Below, piece by piece: positions 44,690 through 56,415 of a DNA stretch of 64,000 bases. The stretch comes from Hemerocallis citrina (Eukaryota > Streptophyta > Magnoliopsida > Asparagales > Asphodelaceae). Under the pieces are notes generated by a model. The model saw only the letters and a list, made by a program, of their open reading frames with translations, ran no database searches and was not told the DNA's origin. Position 1 is the stretch's first letter; every line of letters begins with the position of its first letter. Both the position numbers and the translations under genes were made by a program. The stretch spans positions 1,456,501 to 1,520,500 of the forward strand of contig CM030360.1 in assembly GCA_017893485.1 (NCBI GenBank), read 5' to 3'.

Positions 44690-46067
44690 TTCCATGCAAG
44701 TCTGTATATAAGATCAAAACTTGGTTTAATAACATTATTGAGTGTTACAAGGCTTGTCTTGGTGCACGAGGTTTTCAACAAGAATATGGAATTGATTATC
44801 ATAAGACTTTTGCTCCCGTTGCACACATAACCACTGTTAGGACTTCTGTTGCTGTTGTTGTTGCTGTAGTCCGTAACTGGCCTCTGTGGCAGATGAGTGT
44901 GAAGAATGCCTTTTTTCATGGTGAGCTTCGTGAATAAGTTTATATACTTCTTCCACCTAGTCTACGTCATCACCCAAATATTGTATGTCATATTTGACGT
45001 GCACTCTATGGTTTCAAACAGGCTTGTTTTGAACGTTTGAGTTCCACTGTTCATTATGCTAGCTTTCGTCACAGTGCTTATGTTCATTCACTCCTCTGAC
45101 AAAAGTTGCACAATTTTATTGTTATACATTGATGATATGATTTTTACTGGTGACGACCTTGCCCGTATTCAGACTGTGAAACCTTTTTGCAGAATCATTA
45201 TGCTATGATTGATCTTGGTCTTCTTCAGTATTTTCTTGGGATTGAAGTTACCTCTAGTGGTCATGGATATCTTCCTTCTCAACGAAAATATACCACAGAT
45301 TTTTTGGCCCATGCCAATATCTTTAATACTTGCACTAAAGCAACTCCTATGGAACTCAACCTAAAGCTTCAGGAAGCAGATGAGATTCATCTTCCTGATC
45401 CTACTTGATACCGAAATCTTGTGGATAGTCTTGTCTATCTCACTATTATCCGACTAGATATTTCTTATGCGGTCCATGTTCTGAGCCAGTTTGAGTCTAC
45501 TCCCAAGTTTGTGCACTACGGCCATCTACTTCGGATGCTTCGCTATCTTCGTGGAATGATTACTCGATCCCAATTTGTTACCAAGCCCTCTCTACCAGCA
45601 TTGCAGGCCTATACTGATGCCACATGTGCTAGTAATCTTGATGATAGGTGATCCATCATAGGCTATTGTGTCCTTCTTAGAACTTCTCTCATTTCTTGGA
45701 CCTCCAAGAAACAGACTATGGTCAGTCTCTCGTTCTAGTTCGGAGGATGAAGTTCATGATCTTGTCACCACCACAGTAGAATTAGAATCGTTATGTTGGT
45801 TACTAGAGGATTTTGGTATTGTTTCGAAGCCCATTCCCATATTTTGTGACAATATTAGTACCATCAGAATAACCTCTAATCTGATTAAGAATGAGCTCAC
45901 TAAACATATTGGTGTTGATGCTTTCTTCAATCGGGAACGCGTTTCTAAGGTCATAGCCGTTCAATATGTGCCTTCTGAAGTTCAATGTGCGGATTTCTTC
46001 ACGAAATCTCTGACGAATGCCCAACATCAAGTGTTGTTTTCCAAACTCACTCTTGTTGATCCACCTT
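44690..46067 (+). pseudogene. Copia RT-RNase H remnant, plus strand
   Basis: The plus-strand translation runs through [20 protein letters not shown], then [33 protein letters not shown], a YIDDMIFTGDD catalytic box (about 45123-45158), LGLLQYFLGIEVTSSGHGY and SLVYLTIIRLDISYAVHVLS. RNase H pieces follow: AYTDATCASNLDDR, ISWTSKKQTMVSLSRSSSED, DNISTIRITSNLIKNELTKH, ADFFTKSLT, ending at 46067. Stops and frame changes are frequent. The polypurine-like GAAAGGGG at about 46074-46081 may mark the 3' end. Integrase and gag are absent. Confidence 0.88.
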
Positions 46068-46800
46068 GAGTTTGAAAGGGGTTGTTCATATATATACTAT
46101 CTAGTAAGTGTATAACACATGCTTATCCCTTGTATAGACTCATAGATTTTATTTTATTTTATTTTTATCTTTTTTAGTTGTAAAGCAATCTGTCATGGAT
46201 TCAACCATCAAGACCTCAATCGATTGAAACGAACCCAAGAGAACTCACCCTTAAAAGCTAGCTGTTAAGGAAGGGAACTCAAGTTTATTTCAACCCCATG
46301 TCTACTACCCATATAACCGATATGGGACTAAATGGTCCCTAACAAACATTTGAACCCTAACACCAACTAGGGTTAGGGTTTACTCAATTTCCTAAATTAG
46401 AAATTATAGGTTAGATTTACCATTTTTGTGTTTATTTAAGAATATGAGTGCCCCCATTGCTTGATATGGATTCGCTAGAGTTTTCTTATTACTTCAGATC
46501 ATATCACATCAAGATGCGAGCCCGAAGAACTAGATTTTGTTGTACAAGTCTCTGCTCCTTTTCCAAGTCCTCCACCTCCAAAGATCAACAGAGAACCAAC
46601 TTCTCGCAATTCACATCTTCATAACAATAGTAGCAGCCGATCTTCTCACCGCAGCCACAATCGCACCCCTCCTTCTCCTCCTCCTCCTCCACCTACTAGA
46701 AGGGCTGGTGGGCCTTCCCGCCGTAGCCTTAGCCCTGTCGTATCGTACCCAACAGGCTTCGGTCCCCCCATTATCTTTTGTCCAAGTTCAAAGGAGAGGG
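46068..46800 (+). other. Region after copia remnant, unassigned
   Basis: Possible decayed 3' LTR from about 46082. From 46500 to 46800 a plus-strand frame is rich in Pro, Ser and Arg (SSSRSSHRSHNRTPPSPPPP, RRAGGPSRRSLSPVVSYPTG). It looks like a coding fragment, but its family was not recognised. It is cut at 46801 by the LTR of the next copia element. Confidence 0.4.
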
Positions 46801-46952
46801 TGTTAAGGTTAACAAAGAGATTGGGAAAAATGTTATTGAATTATTGGATTGATTATAACTGAGTACAATGTCTCATATATATAGGAGGGAACCAAATACT
46901 AAACCGATACATAATCCGATATGTGACTAAATATATAATACAATATCTAACA
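46801..46952 (-). mobile_element. Short (152-bp) 3' LTR of minus-strand copia
   Basis: On the minus strand it begins TGTTAGATATTGTATTATAT after the polypurine tract AAGTTTGAGAGGGGG (46953-46968) and ends CCTTAACA. It includes TATATATGAGACATTG. Short LTRs of this form are common in plant copia families. Confidence 0.8.
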
Positions 46953-48830
46953 CCCCCTCTCAAACTTACGGTAGGTCAAACAGTATGAGTTTGCCCACCA
47001 AGTAACGTAATCTCTGAACAATCTGGGATTTGGTGAAGAAGTTTGATGTTTGTTGTGAAGAGGTAACAGAATAAAGTGAAATGGTCCCAGCTTCATAGCG
47101 CTCACGAACATAGTGACGCTCATGAAAAATCGGGTTGCTTGCAATGTGCAACGCACTTCGGTTATCAAAATGAAGAGCAGTATCTCCTGTAAGAGTGACA
47201 TCCATATCTGATAACAGCCAACGAACATGAACAATCTCTCTAGTAGTAGTTGTCATTGCTATGTACTCAACTTCGGTGGAAGAACATGCAACAATTATAT
47301 GTTTCTTGCTTCGCCATGAGATCAGCGAATTGCCAAGAAATAGATAGAAACCTATAGTAAATCATCTAGTGGTAGGATCACCCGCCCAATCTGAATCAAA
47401 ATATACATTAAGCTCCAGTTTGGATGTAGAATGCATAAATAATGAGAGAGGGATAGTGCCTCAAAGATATTTGAGGATCTAAAGAAGAGCACCATAGTGA
47501 ACTAATATAGGAGAGGAAACAAACTGACTAACAACACTGACTGCATGAGCAATATCGGGTCTGGTCATGCATAAGTAGACAGGCTGTCCAATAATCTTCC
47601 TGTATCTAGTATGATCGGGAAGGAGCTCACCTTCTGTGGGACGAAGCTTCACATGAGGCTCTGAGGGAGTATCAGTTGATCGACTGTCAGAGAGACATGT
47701 GTATTTCTGTTGAGAAATGAGTATGCCCTAAGATCCATGGGTAATCTCTATACCCCGAAAGTAGCATAGTCTACCAAGATGTTTCGTATGCAATTGCCGG
47801 TGAAGATATTTGGGTGGATGCAATGCATGCGGGTCATCCCCAGTAATAATCATGTCATCAAAAAATAATAGTAGAAGTACCCGCCTGGGTGATGACACGG
47901 CAAAAACACTAAAACCAGGCTCGAGCGGCCTATTTCACGCCATATATAGCTCGACACAGACGACAAACATGACGAGAAGGAGTGGTAAGGCCAGGTGGAG
48001 GATGCATGTAAACAGCCTCAGAAAAGGTACAATGAAGAAAGGCATTCTTCACGTCCATTTGATATAACGGCCAATGACGAACGGAGGTAACGGCAAGGAG
48101 AGTGCGAACTGTAGTCATCTGTGCAACTGGGGCAAAAGTCTCATCATAATCAATGCCATGTTTCTGAGTAAATCCTCGAGCAACTAGACGAGCCCTGTGC
48201 CGCTTAATAGAGCCATCAGGTCGATATTTGATCTTAAAGATCCACTTGCAGCTAACAGGCTGGACGCCCACAGACAGTGGAACAACATCCCAAGTGCCAG
48301 TCTGATCAAATACACGGAACTCCTCTGCAATAGCTTCCTGCCACTCGAGAAATTGAATAGCTTCCTGATAGGTTATGGGCTTACGTGTGGAGTGTATAGC
48401 AGAGAGGTATGTATGAAACTGTGGTGATTATGAGCCAAGGGTGGCAAAGCTAAATTGGTCAAAAGGACTAGTGGCATCAGGTGTGTAATGTGTCGGTGGG
48501 ATGCCTGAGGTAGAACGTGTAGATTGACGAACCATTAGTTAATGGCAGGGTGTGGGGGTGAGATAGGTGGTGAAGGTGCAGGATGCTGGGGGGATGCAGG
48601 TGGTGTCTCCGTATGGGGGACGTCAGTATGAGATGAGATAGGAGCCAAAAGAGTGGGATCATATGGAATGCGTGAAGGTATGGCCAAAGAGATAGGCCCA
48701 ACAACTGGGTAATCTAGAAAACTGGTATCCTCGGGAGAGGTCAAGTAAAATGGAGAGTCTTCCACAAAGGAGACATGGCGAAAAATATGAACACGACCCG
48801 CCACAGGATCAAAACAATGATATCATTTAT
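46953..48830 (-). pseudogene. Copia pol remnant (integrase end, RT, RNase H), minus strand
   Basis: Minus-sense order: a post-integrase block VAGRVHIFRHVSFVEDSPFY (about 48800), a Pro/Ser-rich linker, RT start PVSCKWIFKIKYRPDGSIKR, HRARLVARGFTQKHGIDYDE, TFAPVAQMTTVRTLLAVTSV, YQMDVKNAFLHCTFSEAVYM. Then a decayed middle and the RNase H end (MTTTTREIVHVRWLLSDMDV, FDNRSALHIASNPIFHERHY, RLRYLVGKLI). The frame is open for long stretches but carries stops and a lost YVDD region. Gag, protease and the 5' LTR are missing; the 5' side is cut at about 48886. Confidence 0.88.
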
Positions 48831-48886
48831 GTTCTGGACTGAGACCTAGGTGAACACACTTAGTAGCCCGAGCATTTAATAAGAGA

Positions 48887-48917
48887 TGATGGTCAGCCAC
48901 TAATAATATTTACAACA
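48887..48917 (-). mobile_element. Truncated 3' LTR of a second minus-strand copia
   Basis: GATGGTCAGCCACTAATAAT..TTTACAACA matches the outer end of the LTR at 53650-53863. It is followed by the polypurine tract CCAAGGGGGAG (minus) at 48918-48928. Only about 31 bases of this LTR survive. Confidence 0.75.
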
Positions 48918-49353
48918 CTCCCCCTTGGACGTCCATCATTGATAATCCCTTCTCAGAATGCTCAACATTTACTCATTAAAACCTTGCTGATGAAAACCTA
49001 GTGGAAAAAAAACCGGAGCGAAAGAAAAAGAGTACAACATTCTTCAGGATCATTGAATTAACATTGGATGAGCACAATGCTGCCTCATTAAAACCTTTGA
49101 TAGGAAAAACCGAGTAGGATAAACATAGAGAAGAAAAAAGAGTACAACACACATATATCCTGGGTAGCATGCTTCAGGATGTTTTCTCCGATTAGTTACT
49201 CCTCATGATAACAACAACCTCTTGCATAGTTTAATGATGTATTCTACACATACCAATCTCATATACAAGTTTCTGGAAGATTGCTTTGGTAGAGACTTAT
49301 TGAAAAGGTCAGCAAAGTTGTCACTTGAACGAACTTGCTTAACTTCAATCTCG

Positions 49354-49362
49354 TTCTTCTGA
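49354..49362. repeat. Target duplication of 377-bp MITE, left
   Basis: TTCTTCTGA, identical to 49740-49748. Confidence 0.9.
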
Positions 49363-49739
49363 GGCTAAATAAAAATAATAATAATAACCCTGAAGTACAC
49401 CCTTTCTGCAGAAAACCACATCAAACTTTTTTTTGCGCAAAAAACCCCCCTAAAGTATGTTTTGCAAAAAATCCACCCCGTTAGGATTAGGGTTTTTGAG
49501 GTTTTTGGACAAAAATGAGAAAGATATATGATGTTTTCTTAACCAACTTGTAAAGCTGAATGAGGTTATCTAATACAAGAAGAAAAGTTTGATGTTGTTT
49601 TTTTTACAAAAACCTCCAAAACCCTAACCCTAACGGGGTGAGTTTTTGCAAAACATACTTCAGGGGTTTTTGCGCAAAAAAAAAATTGATGTGGTTTTCT
49701 GCACAAAGGGTGTACTTCAGAGGGGGGGTTAATTTAGCC
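49363..49739. mobile_element. 377-bp MITE with long inverted repeats, inserted in copia
   Basis: Bounded by a perfect 9-bp duplication TTCTTCTGA. The ends (GGCTAAAT, then CTGAAGTACACCCTTT) are inverted repeats that continue for more than 100 bp through GAAAACCACATC and TTGCGCAAAAA to CCTAATCCTAAC/GTTAGGGTTAGG-type sequence. The middle is about 120 bp of unpaired DNA. It encodes nothing. TSD size suggests mobilisation by a Mutator-like transposase. Removing it restores a continuous copia sequence. Confidence 0.93.
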
Positions 49740-52700
49740 TTCTTCTGAAGATCGTGAGTATTTTAGTGAAATGTGCATAGTCTGGTATGCTTTGATGAAA
49801 CCTTCTTGAATTTGTGCTATACATGAAGCATTGTCTTCGAAGATAATGCTCGGAACATCTGTAATATAAGGTAATTAATAAGAACTACAAATGTGTTGAA
49901 TTAAAGATCTGAACCATTCACATTCACGTCTAGCATCATGAAAAGCTAAAATTTTAGAGTGGTTAGATGAAGTAGATACTAAAGTTTGTTTAGTAGAACG
50001 CTAAGAAATAGCAGTATTACCACTAAGAAATACATAACATGTTTGAAATCAACCCTTATGATGATGAAAGAGGTATCCTGAATCTACATAATGTACAAGC
50101 CTGGAAATTTCGGGATTATAAGAATAAAATAAATCTTAGTCAACAGTTCCACGTAAATATATTAAAATATGCTTGATACCAGTCTAGTGCCTTTGAGTTG
50201 GTGCAGAGCTATATCTACCAAGAAAATTCACAGATAAAGAAATATCTAGACAAGTGCATTGTGCCATGTACAGTAACGCACCAATAGCACTTAAGTATGG
50301 TACTTAATGTCCTAATACTTTTTTTGTTTTCCTTTTTAGGAAGGTATGGATCTTTTTTTATGTCTAAGGATCGGAATACCATGGGAATACTTAGTGGATG
50401 TTCCTTGTCCTTACCAAATTGTTTCAAAACCTTCTCGATATAATCAGATTGATGAACTAATATCCCACTAGAATTTCTCTCGATCTACAGGCCGAAACAA
50501 AATTTTGTTTTCCCAAGATATTTCATTTCAAATTTCCTCTTCAAGTAGTCAGCAGTATTCTCGAGCACTTCTTGAGTCCCGAACAAATTTATATCATCTA
50601 CATAAACTGCTACTATTGCAAATACATTAATTTTTCTTTATAAAAATGCACGGGCAAATTGAACTGTTTATATATCCTTCCTTAGACAAGTATTCGCTCA
50701 GACAATTGTACCGCATTCTTTCAGATTACTTCAAGTCATACAATGAACATCTTAATTGAATTGAGTACGTACTTACTTTAGGTAAAGTACGTCCTTCTAG
50801 AATTTTCATATAAATGTCTGTGTCTAAGTCCCCATATAAATAAGCAGTTACAACATCCATGAGTCTCATATCTAAATTTTCAGGAAGTGCTGAACTTATT
50901 AGATATTTGAAAGTTATTGCGTCCAATCAATCCTAGGTTTCTACGAGAAACATTGTACCGCAAGTCATGCCTGATATCTAGTAATTTCATTACTCTCGTT
51001 TTTTTCCTTACAAATACTCATTTGTAACCTACATGGTTAACATCTTTTGGGGTTGGTATTATAGATCCAAATGCACCACGTTTATTAAGAGACTCTAATT
51101 CTGCCTTAATGACATCTTTCTATTTTGACCAGTCTGTTGTTTGTTACCAGTCATTTATAGTATGTGGTTCGGTATCATCATTATCATCGCCTTTTGATAT
51201 ATGTGTAGCTACAACATATGTAAATATGTCATCGATGATTGTATCTTTTTTGTCCGACATCTCTCTTGAATTGGTGTAAAGTATAGATATCTTTTTATTA
51301 TTGGGAACATCTGTCTCTTTAGGGACTTCCAAAGTCTCATAAGGGACTTGTGTCTTTTCCAAGAAAAAAACTTCTTCTGAAGTTTTAGAGAGAGTGCATT
51401 ATTACATAACCTTTTTTTGGGTGAAATGACGAACCTCATCAGGAGTGTTATTTCGGCATGTTTTCTCGTTTCTCCTTTTTCGAGGAGCAGGGTCTTTTGA
51501 ACCTATAGATCTACCACGCTTTTGGTGTGTTGTAGATTCATTTACTACCATATTTGAATTTTGAATTGGTTAAGCCTAGCAAACTCCAGCAACCTTACTA
51601 GTCAAGGCTTTCAACAACCTATATACCTGCACGAACTACTCAAATAGTTGCATGTTGGAGATCAAAAAGGAATTAGAAGTAGAAAAACGAATGATGCTTC
51701 TTGAAAGCCCTTAAGTAGTTTGACATGGACAATAACTCTGCCAGGTACATTCATAGCTAGCATGTGTGACTTGGTCACTTTCACTGCATCATTAAATACA
51801 TCGGGTAAGGTTTGCAGTTTCTTGTAAGTGTAATATTTTCTGTACTTCATTCTCATGCACATTGTGAAGTATGTGGATCTAGATGAGACAGAGTGGAAGT
51901 ATTCCACATTAATTCTCGTCGTTCTTTTGGAACGGATTGTTTTGCAAAAACAATGTGTTCTTTAGGAACTTTCTTTTCTCCCCCTAAGAGCATAAATATT
52001 GTCTCATCAAAGTGACAATCCGCAAAACATGCAGTTTACACTTCTCTTGTCATTGGTTCTAAAGAGGGTGGGTCAAAACTGACATAAATATCGAATCTCC
52101 TTTGAGGACCCATTTCAGATTGCTAAGAAGGCGGAAAAGGAACTTGAACTGCATAGCCAAATTTACGTAAATGGGATATGTCGGTTGATTACCCATTACA
52201 AGTTGTGCAGGAGAGAAATTTTGATAGGCTGTGGGTCTTAGTCATATAAGAATTGATGCATGCAATACAACATCTAAGAAATTGTGATAGGTGGTGGGTC
52301 TAAGTCATATAAGAATTGATGCAGTAATACAGCATGTAACCAAGCACTAACAGGTAATCTATACTGTATTAGTAAATGTCTGAAAATAAGTTGAAGACGC
52401 TTAACCAATGATTCGGCCAAGTCATTCTGTGTATGAGCATGTGAAACGGGATGTTCATCATCAATCGCTACCGATGAACAATAATTATCAAAATTTTGAG
52501 ATGTGAATTCAGCCTCATTATCAAGTCCTATAGACTTAATAGGCTGGTCAGGAAAATGAGCTGTAAGTTTTATTATTTGAGTCAGTAGACGAGAAAAAAC
52601 AGTATTCCTAGTAGAAAGTAAGAAAACATTGGACCAACAAATGGAGGCATCAATTAGGATCAAGAAACATTTTAAAGGTCCACTAGAAGGATTTATAGGG

Positions 52701-53649
52701 CCACACTTATCACCTTTGTATCCAAATGCAATTCAAATGCAATTTTAAGAAACGAATGTTTGGTGATGAGTTTACCTTGTGAACAAGATAAAAATAAGTA
52801 CCGACTAGATATAGTCAACTGATAGTTTGATGTGGGATGTCCATATGAGTTATCTACCTTTGTATCTAGATGCAATTCAAATGTATTTTTAAGGAAAGAA
52901 TGTTTGGTGATGAGTTTACCTTGTTAACACGAGATACATAAGTACTGATTAGATATATGGGATGTCCATATCAGTTATCTATTATTTTTCTTAACATAGT
53001 GATCACATAATGTCCTAACCTATCATCCCAAAGAGTTATGATCTTAGGATCACTAAATTTCTGGCTTGATTTAAGCTTTTGGCTTGGCTTGAGCTTCAGG
53101 CTTATAATGGAGTGTGATTCAACATTCTAAAATCTTGTTTAGTATAGACCGAGGAGAATGCACTTAACTTTTCTAGTGTGAATTTCTGACTTCCAACACT
53201 AGTAATGATGCATAAGATTTTTTTGTTATCTTCACTTATAATTTCTATATGGTACACATTCATTCTGATGTCTTTGAATCTAACCAAATTTCTTTGGGAA
53301 TTGCTGAAAAATGAAGCATTTTTTATGAATATATGGGTACCATTTAGTAACATTATGTGGGCTCTTCTAGAACCTTCAATTATTTGTACAAATCCAACTA
53401 TGGTAAATACTATGCATGGATTCAACACCAACTTTGAAAAAAAAAAATTGATTTTCAGTGTAGTATGCATTGTGCCACTATCTACCAAACATAGATTATC
53501 CTCACTTTCATGCATTTCATGATCCATACCATTGAATCAGTCTGATTTTTTGATATGTTACGCTCCAATATGTTGTGCTCCTGCTCTCAAAATTTGAGGT
53601 CGATCAGATTTCAGGAAGGCACTCAACGAAGAGAATCGTGTTGATAGCA

Positions 53650-53863
53650 TGTTTCAAACAGAAAGAAATAAATGTACATAACACATAGATAGATTGATGA
53701 ATTCTCTTCTACTTTTTCTTACTTTCATAGGTGGAGTGCTTCACATTTTATAGGGTTACAAAGGACATAACCAAAGGTCTCATAAGTTGCAAAATCATGC
53801 GATGGTGAGAAGGGAGTTACAAAATCATGGGATGGTAGTCATCCACTAATAATATTTACAACA
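53650..53863 (-). mobile_element. 5' LTR of minus-strand copia (copy 1)
   Basis: The minus strand begins TGTTGTAAATATTATTAGTG and ends TTCTGTTTGAAACA (214 bp). A decayed primer site follows (TGCTATCAACACG; the third copy reads TGTTATCAGCACG, closer to tRNA-Met complement). Confidence 0.85.
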
Positions 53864-54146
53864 TTTTAGAATTTTTTTTAAGCCGATGAATGTAGCGGTG
53901 ACGATATGTAAAATCACCACCTGGCGTTGGGACTCGAATTGAGTAGGCTAAGATTCGCTCTGGAATCTGGACAACTGTTGGGCCGAATTGCGGCCTAAGC
54001 AAATTTCTTTGGGAATTGCCGGAAAACAAAGCATTTTAATGAATATATGGGTACCATTTAGTAACATTATGTGGGCTCTTCTTGAACCTTCAATTATTTG
54101 TACAAATCCAACTATGGTAAATACTTTGCATGGATTCAACACCAAG

Positions 54147-54277
54147 GTCGAGTGCTTCACATTTTATAGGGTTACAAAGGAGATAACCAAATGTCGCATG
54201 TTACAAAATCATGCAATGGTGGGAGAGGAGTTACAAAATCATGGGATGGTGGTCATCCACTAATAATATTTACAACA
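54147..54277 (-). mobile_element. Partial LTR, copy 2
   Basis: Only the outer 131 bases of the LTR are present, fused directly to the protease fragment (CACCAAGGTCGAGTGC junction at about 54147). Confidence 0.85.
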
Positions 54278-54781
54278 TTTTTGAATTTTTTTCGGTCGAT
54301 GAACGTAGCGGTGACGATATGTAAGATCACCACCTGGTAGTGGGACTCGAATTGAGATTTGTTGGGCTGAGATTCGCATTGGAATCTGGATAATTGTTGG
54401 GCCGAATGATGGCCTATGCAAATTTCTTTGGGAATTGCTGGAAAACAAAGCATTTTTAATGAATATATGGGTACCATTTAGTAACATTATGTGGGCTCTT
54501 CTAGAACCTTCAATTATTTGTACAGATCCAACTATGATAAATACTTTGCATGGATTCAACACCAACTTTGAGAAAAAAATTGATTTTCCGTATAGTATGT
54601 GTTGTGCCACTTTCTACCAAACATAGATTATCTTCACTTTCATGCATTTCATGTTCCATACCATTGAATCGATCTGATTTTTGGATATGTTACGCCCCAA
54701 TACGTTGTGCTCCGGCTCTCAAAATTTGAGGTCGATCAGACTTTAGGAAGACACTCAACGAAGAGAATCGTGCTGATAACA

Positions 54782-54967
54782 TGTTTCAAACAGAAAGAAA
54801 TAAATGGACATAACACATAGATAGATGAATGAATTCTCTTCCACTTTTTCTTACTTTCATAGGGGTGGAGTGCTTCACATTTCATTGGGTTACAAAGGAC
54901 AGAACCAAAGGTCTCATAAGTTACAAAATCATGCGATGGTGGTCATCCACTAATAATATTTACAGCA
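54782..54967 (-). mobile_element. LTR, copy 3
   Basis: 186 bases from TGTTTCAAACAG to TTTACAGCA, with a deletion of about 28 bases relative to copy 1. Confidence 0.85.
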
Positions 54968-55107
54968 TTTTTGATTTTTTTTTTCAGCCCGATGAATGTA
55001 GCAGTGACGATATGTAAAATCACCACCTGGTGATGGGACTCTAATTGAGATTTGTTGGGCTGAGATTCGCTGTGGAATCTGGATAACTGTTCGGCCGAAT
55101 TGCGGCC

Positions 55108-55862
55108 CGGTTTATGAGAATTGCATAATTCTGCTTTGTGGGCCGAGTGATAGCAATTAGCTGTGGGTGAAAGTCGCATGAGATAGCCTTTTCTACTTGT
55201 TTTCTCGGCTTATATTATGTCTCATTCTCTATTTATTTGATATGCACAAAACCTCCAAGTACCACAATTTCATACCAAGAAATTAAATTATTCAACGACA
55301 TTTTTTTAATAAGAAAGAACATCTGAACTTGTGGTAGGTTCTCACTAGGGAAGACCCAACTAAACAGTTCGGAGAAGTTCAAGTTCACCGGACCCTCAAG
55401 CCTCGAATCCGGTAAAAATGATACCTACCGTAAAAATGATACCTACCGGACCCTCGGGCCTCTAATCCGGTAAAAATGATACCTACAGTCCGATTATTTA
55501 TTTGTTATATAAATATTTTAAGTACCAATCCAATTGTACTTTCAATTTTTAAATACAAGAAGGTCAGAGAGAAAATGTTTCCATCACTTTCTCTTGTTAA
55601 CAACTGAATTCAGCAGCTAAATCTTCATTCAAGATCCGCATAAAATTATATGAACAACAAATATACATAATTTAAGGTGCTACAACGAGCCATCATTGAA
55701 GTTGCCAATGCTTCCTAATCCACCAGTGTTTCACTCTTCCTTCTCAAATAGCTTCGGATATCAATGTCGATTGTTTGCCATGCAAACTGTGAAGCTTTGT
55801 GAAATATTACCAAGTCGATGGTTTACATGCTTCAAGAATTTCAAAAAGCTTCCTCATTGGCT
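55108..55862. other. Intergenic DNA 3' of the branching-enzyme exons
   Basis: 55108-55200 continues the flank block. 55405-55490 holds three copies of GGTAAAAATGATACCTAC with CCGGACCCTC words. The last about 170 bases are the presumed 3' untranslated region of the minus-strand gene. No other gene seen. Confidence 0.45.
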
Positions 55863-56129
55863 TCAAGAATCTTCTGCAAGAGCATACACGACCGCTGTCC
55901 TGCTTGGGGCATACACCATAAAAGAGCGTGGTCTGTCATCATGCATCCCTTCCTGCAGGGTCAAAGGAAACAAACGAAGGTGTTCTCAGAATAATAATGG
56001 CCTTGGCTATCCGAATATGTAAGAAAACTGAACAAGTTCTCAACAGGTTTTTACGTTAGTGAAATAATCTGCAGTAGGATCAATTCGGCTGAATCCACCA
56101 AAAAGCTTATCATCAGAATCTAAAACAAC
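55863..56129 (-). CDS. Starch branching enzyme, last two exons (partial gene)
   Basis: Minus-strand exons 56129-56055 and 55952-55863, joined in phase 0 by a GT..AG intron with a good acceptor (CCCTGCAG). They encode 54 residues: [20 protein letters not shown] with DYFTN, then [29 protein letters not shown] and TGA. This is the C-terminal all-beta domain of 1,4-alpha-glucan branching enzyme, which makes alpha-1,6 branches in plastid starch. The FGGF..RID and [17 protein letters not shown] blocks fit the class II (SBE2) type better than class I. Upstream is an acceptor (GACTTTCAG), so more exons once existed, but none is found up to 64000. Either a truncated copy or a gene with a huge, repeat-filled intron. 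No lesion is seen in what remains. Confidence 0.85.
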
Positions 56130-56374
56130 CTGAAAGTCAAAAACTACGATGTGTTAATGTACAATGCCTACATTTCAGCCTAAAATCTAAAACAATTTGG
56201 TCAATTTCAAAGACATTAGAAACAGAAGTACCATTACTCAAGTATTATTCTTAAAAGCAAAACTGGGTATGCAAAACACAGTTACTACACAGGATACTGC
56301 AAGTGGAAAGCCTCTTCGCTCAAGAGATCGGGGGTTAAGGCCTGCTTGCACCAATCCCTCACTATTTAACCGCA

Positions 56375-56401
56375 GGGGGGGGGGGGGGGGGGGGGGGGGG
56401 G
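56375..56401. repeat. Poly(G) homopolymer, 27 bases
   Basis: Pure G run upstream (minus-strand sense) of the branching-enzyme exons. Length is uncertain in most assemblies. Confidence 0.95.
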
Positions 56402-56415
56402 AATGGGATGAAGGC

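Larger units (their letters stand above)
48918..53527 (-). pseudogene. Copia polyprotein remnant (protease, integrase, RT), minus strand
   Basis: Minus-sense order from the right. Protease at 53527-53102: CLVDSGTMHTTLK, then FVQIIEGSRRAHIMLLNGTH and FKDIRMNVYHIE. GAG-pre-integrase is lost in a degraded stretch. Integrase at 52663-52200: VLIDASICWSNVFLLSTRN, KSIGLDNEAEFTSQNFDNYC, HTQNDLAESLVKRLQL (the first acid is in LIDAS; the catalytic Glu in LAES is kept). RT at 50926-50640: FKYLISSALPENLDMRLMDV, VTAYLYGDLDTDIYMKI. RNase H and the 3' untranslated part run to 48930. It is heavily broken and holds a MITE at 49363-49739. Residue style is that of the Ale/Ivana-like copia group (inference). Confidence 0.85.
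53284..55107. repeat. Three tandem copies of a copia protease-LTR-flank segment
   Basis: Unit order on the plus strand: protease piece (AAATTTCTTTGGGAATTGC), leader, LTR, then a flank block of about 138 bp (GATGAATGTAGCGGTGACGA, GGGACTCGAATTGAG). Copy 1 is 53284-53999, copy 2 is 54000-54418 (an internal deletion of about 290 bp removes leader and part of LTR), and copy 3 is 54419-55107. Because the non-element flank block is repeated with the LTR each time, this is duplication of DNA across an insertion junction, not three insertions. Confidence 0.85.

Noticed and set aside
49460..49650. Interstitial telomere repeat
   Set aside because: Only two or three CCCTAA-type units, and they are part of the MITE inverted repeat.
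55405..55490. tRNA or structured RNA from GGTAAAAATGATACC repeats
   Set aside because: No cloverleaf or anticodon arm can be drawn; it is a short tandem repeat.
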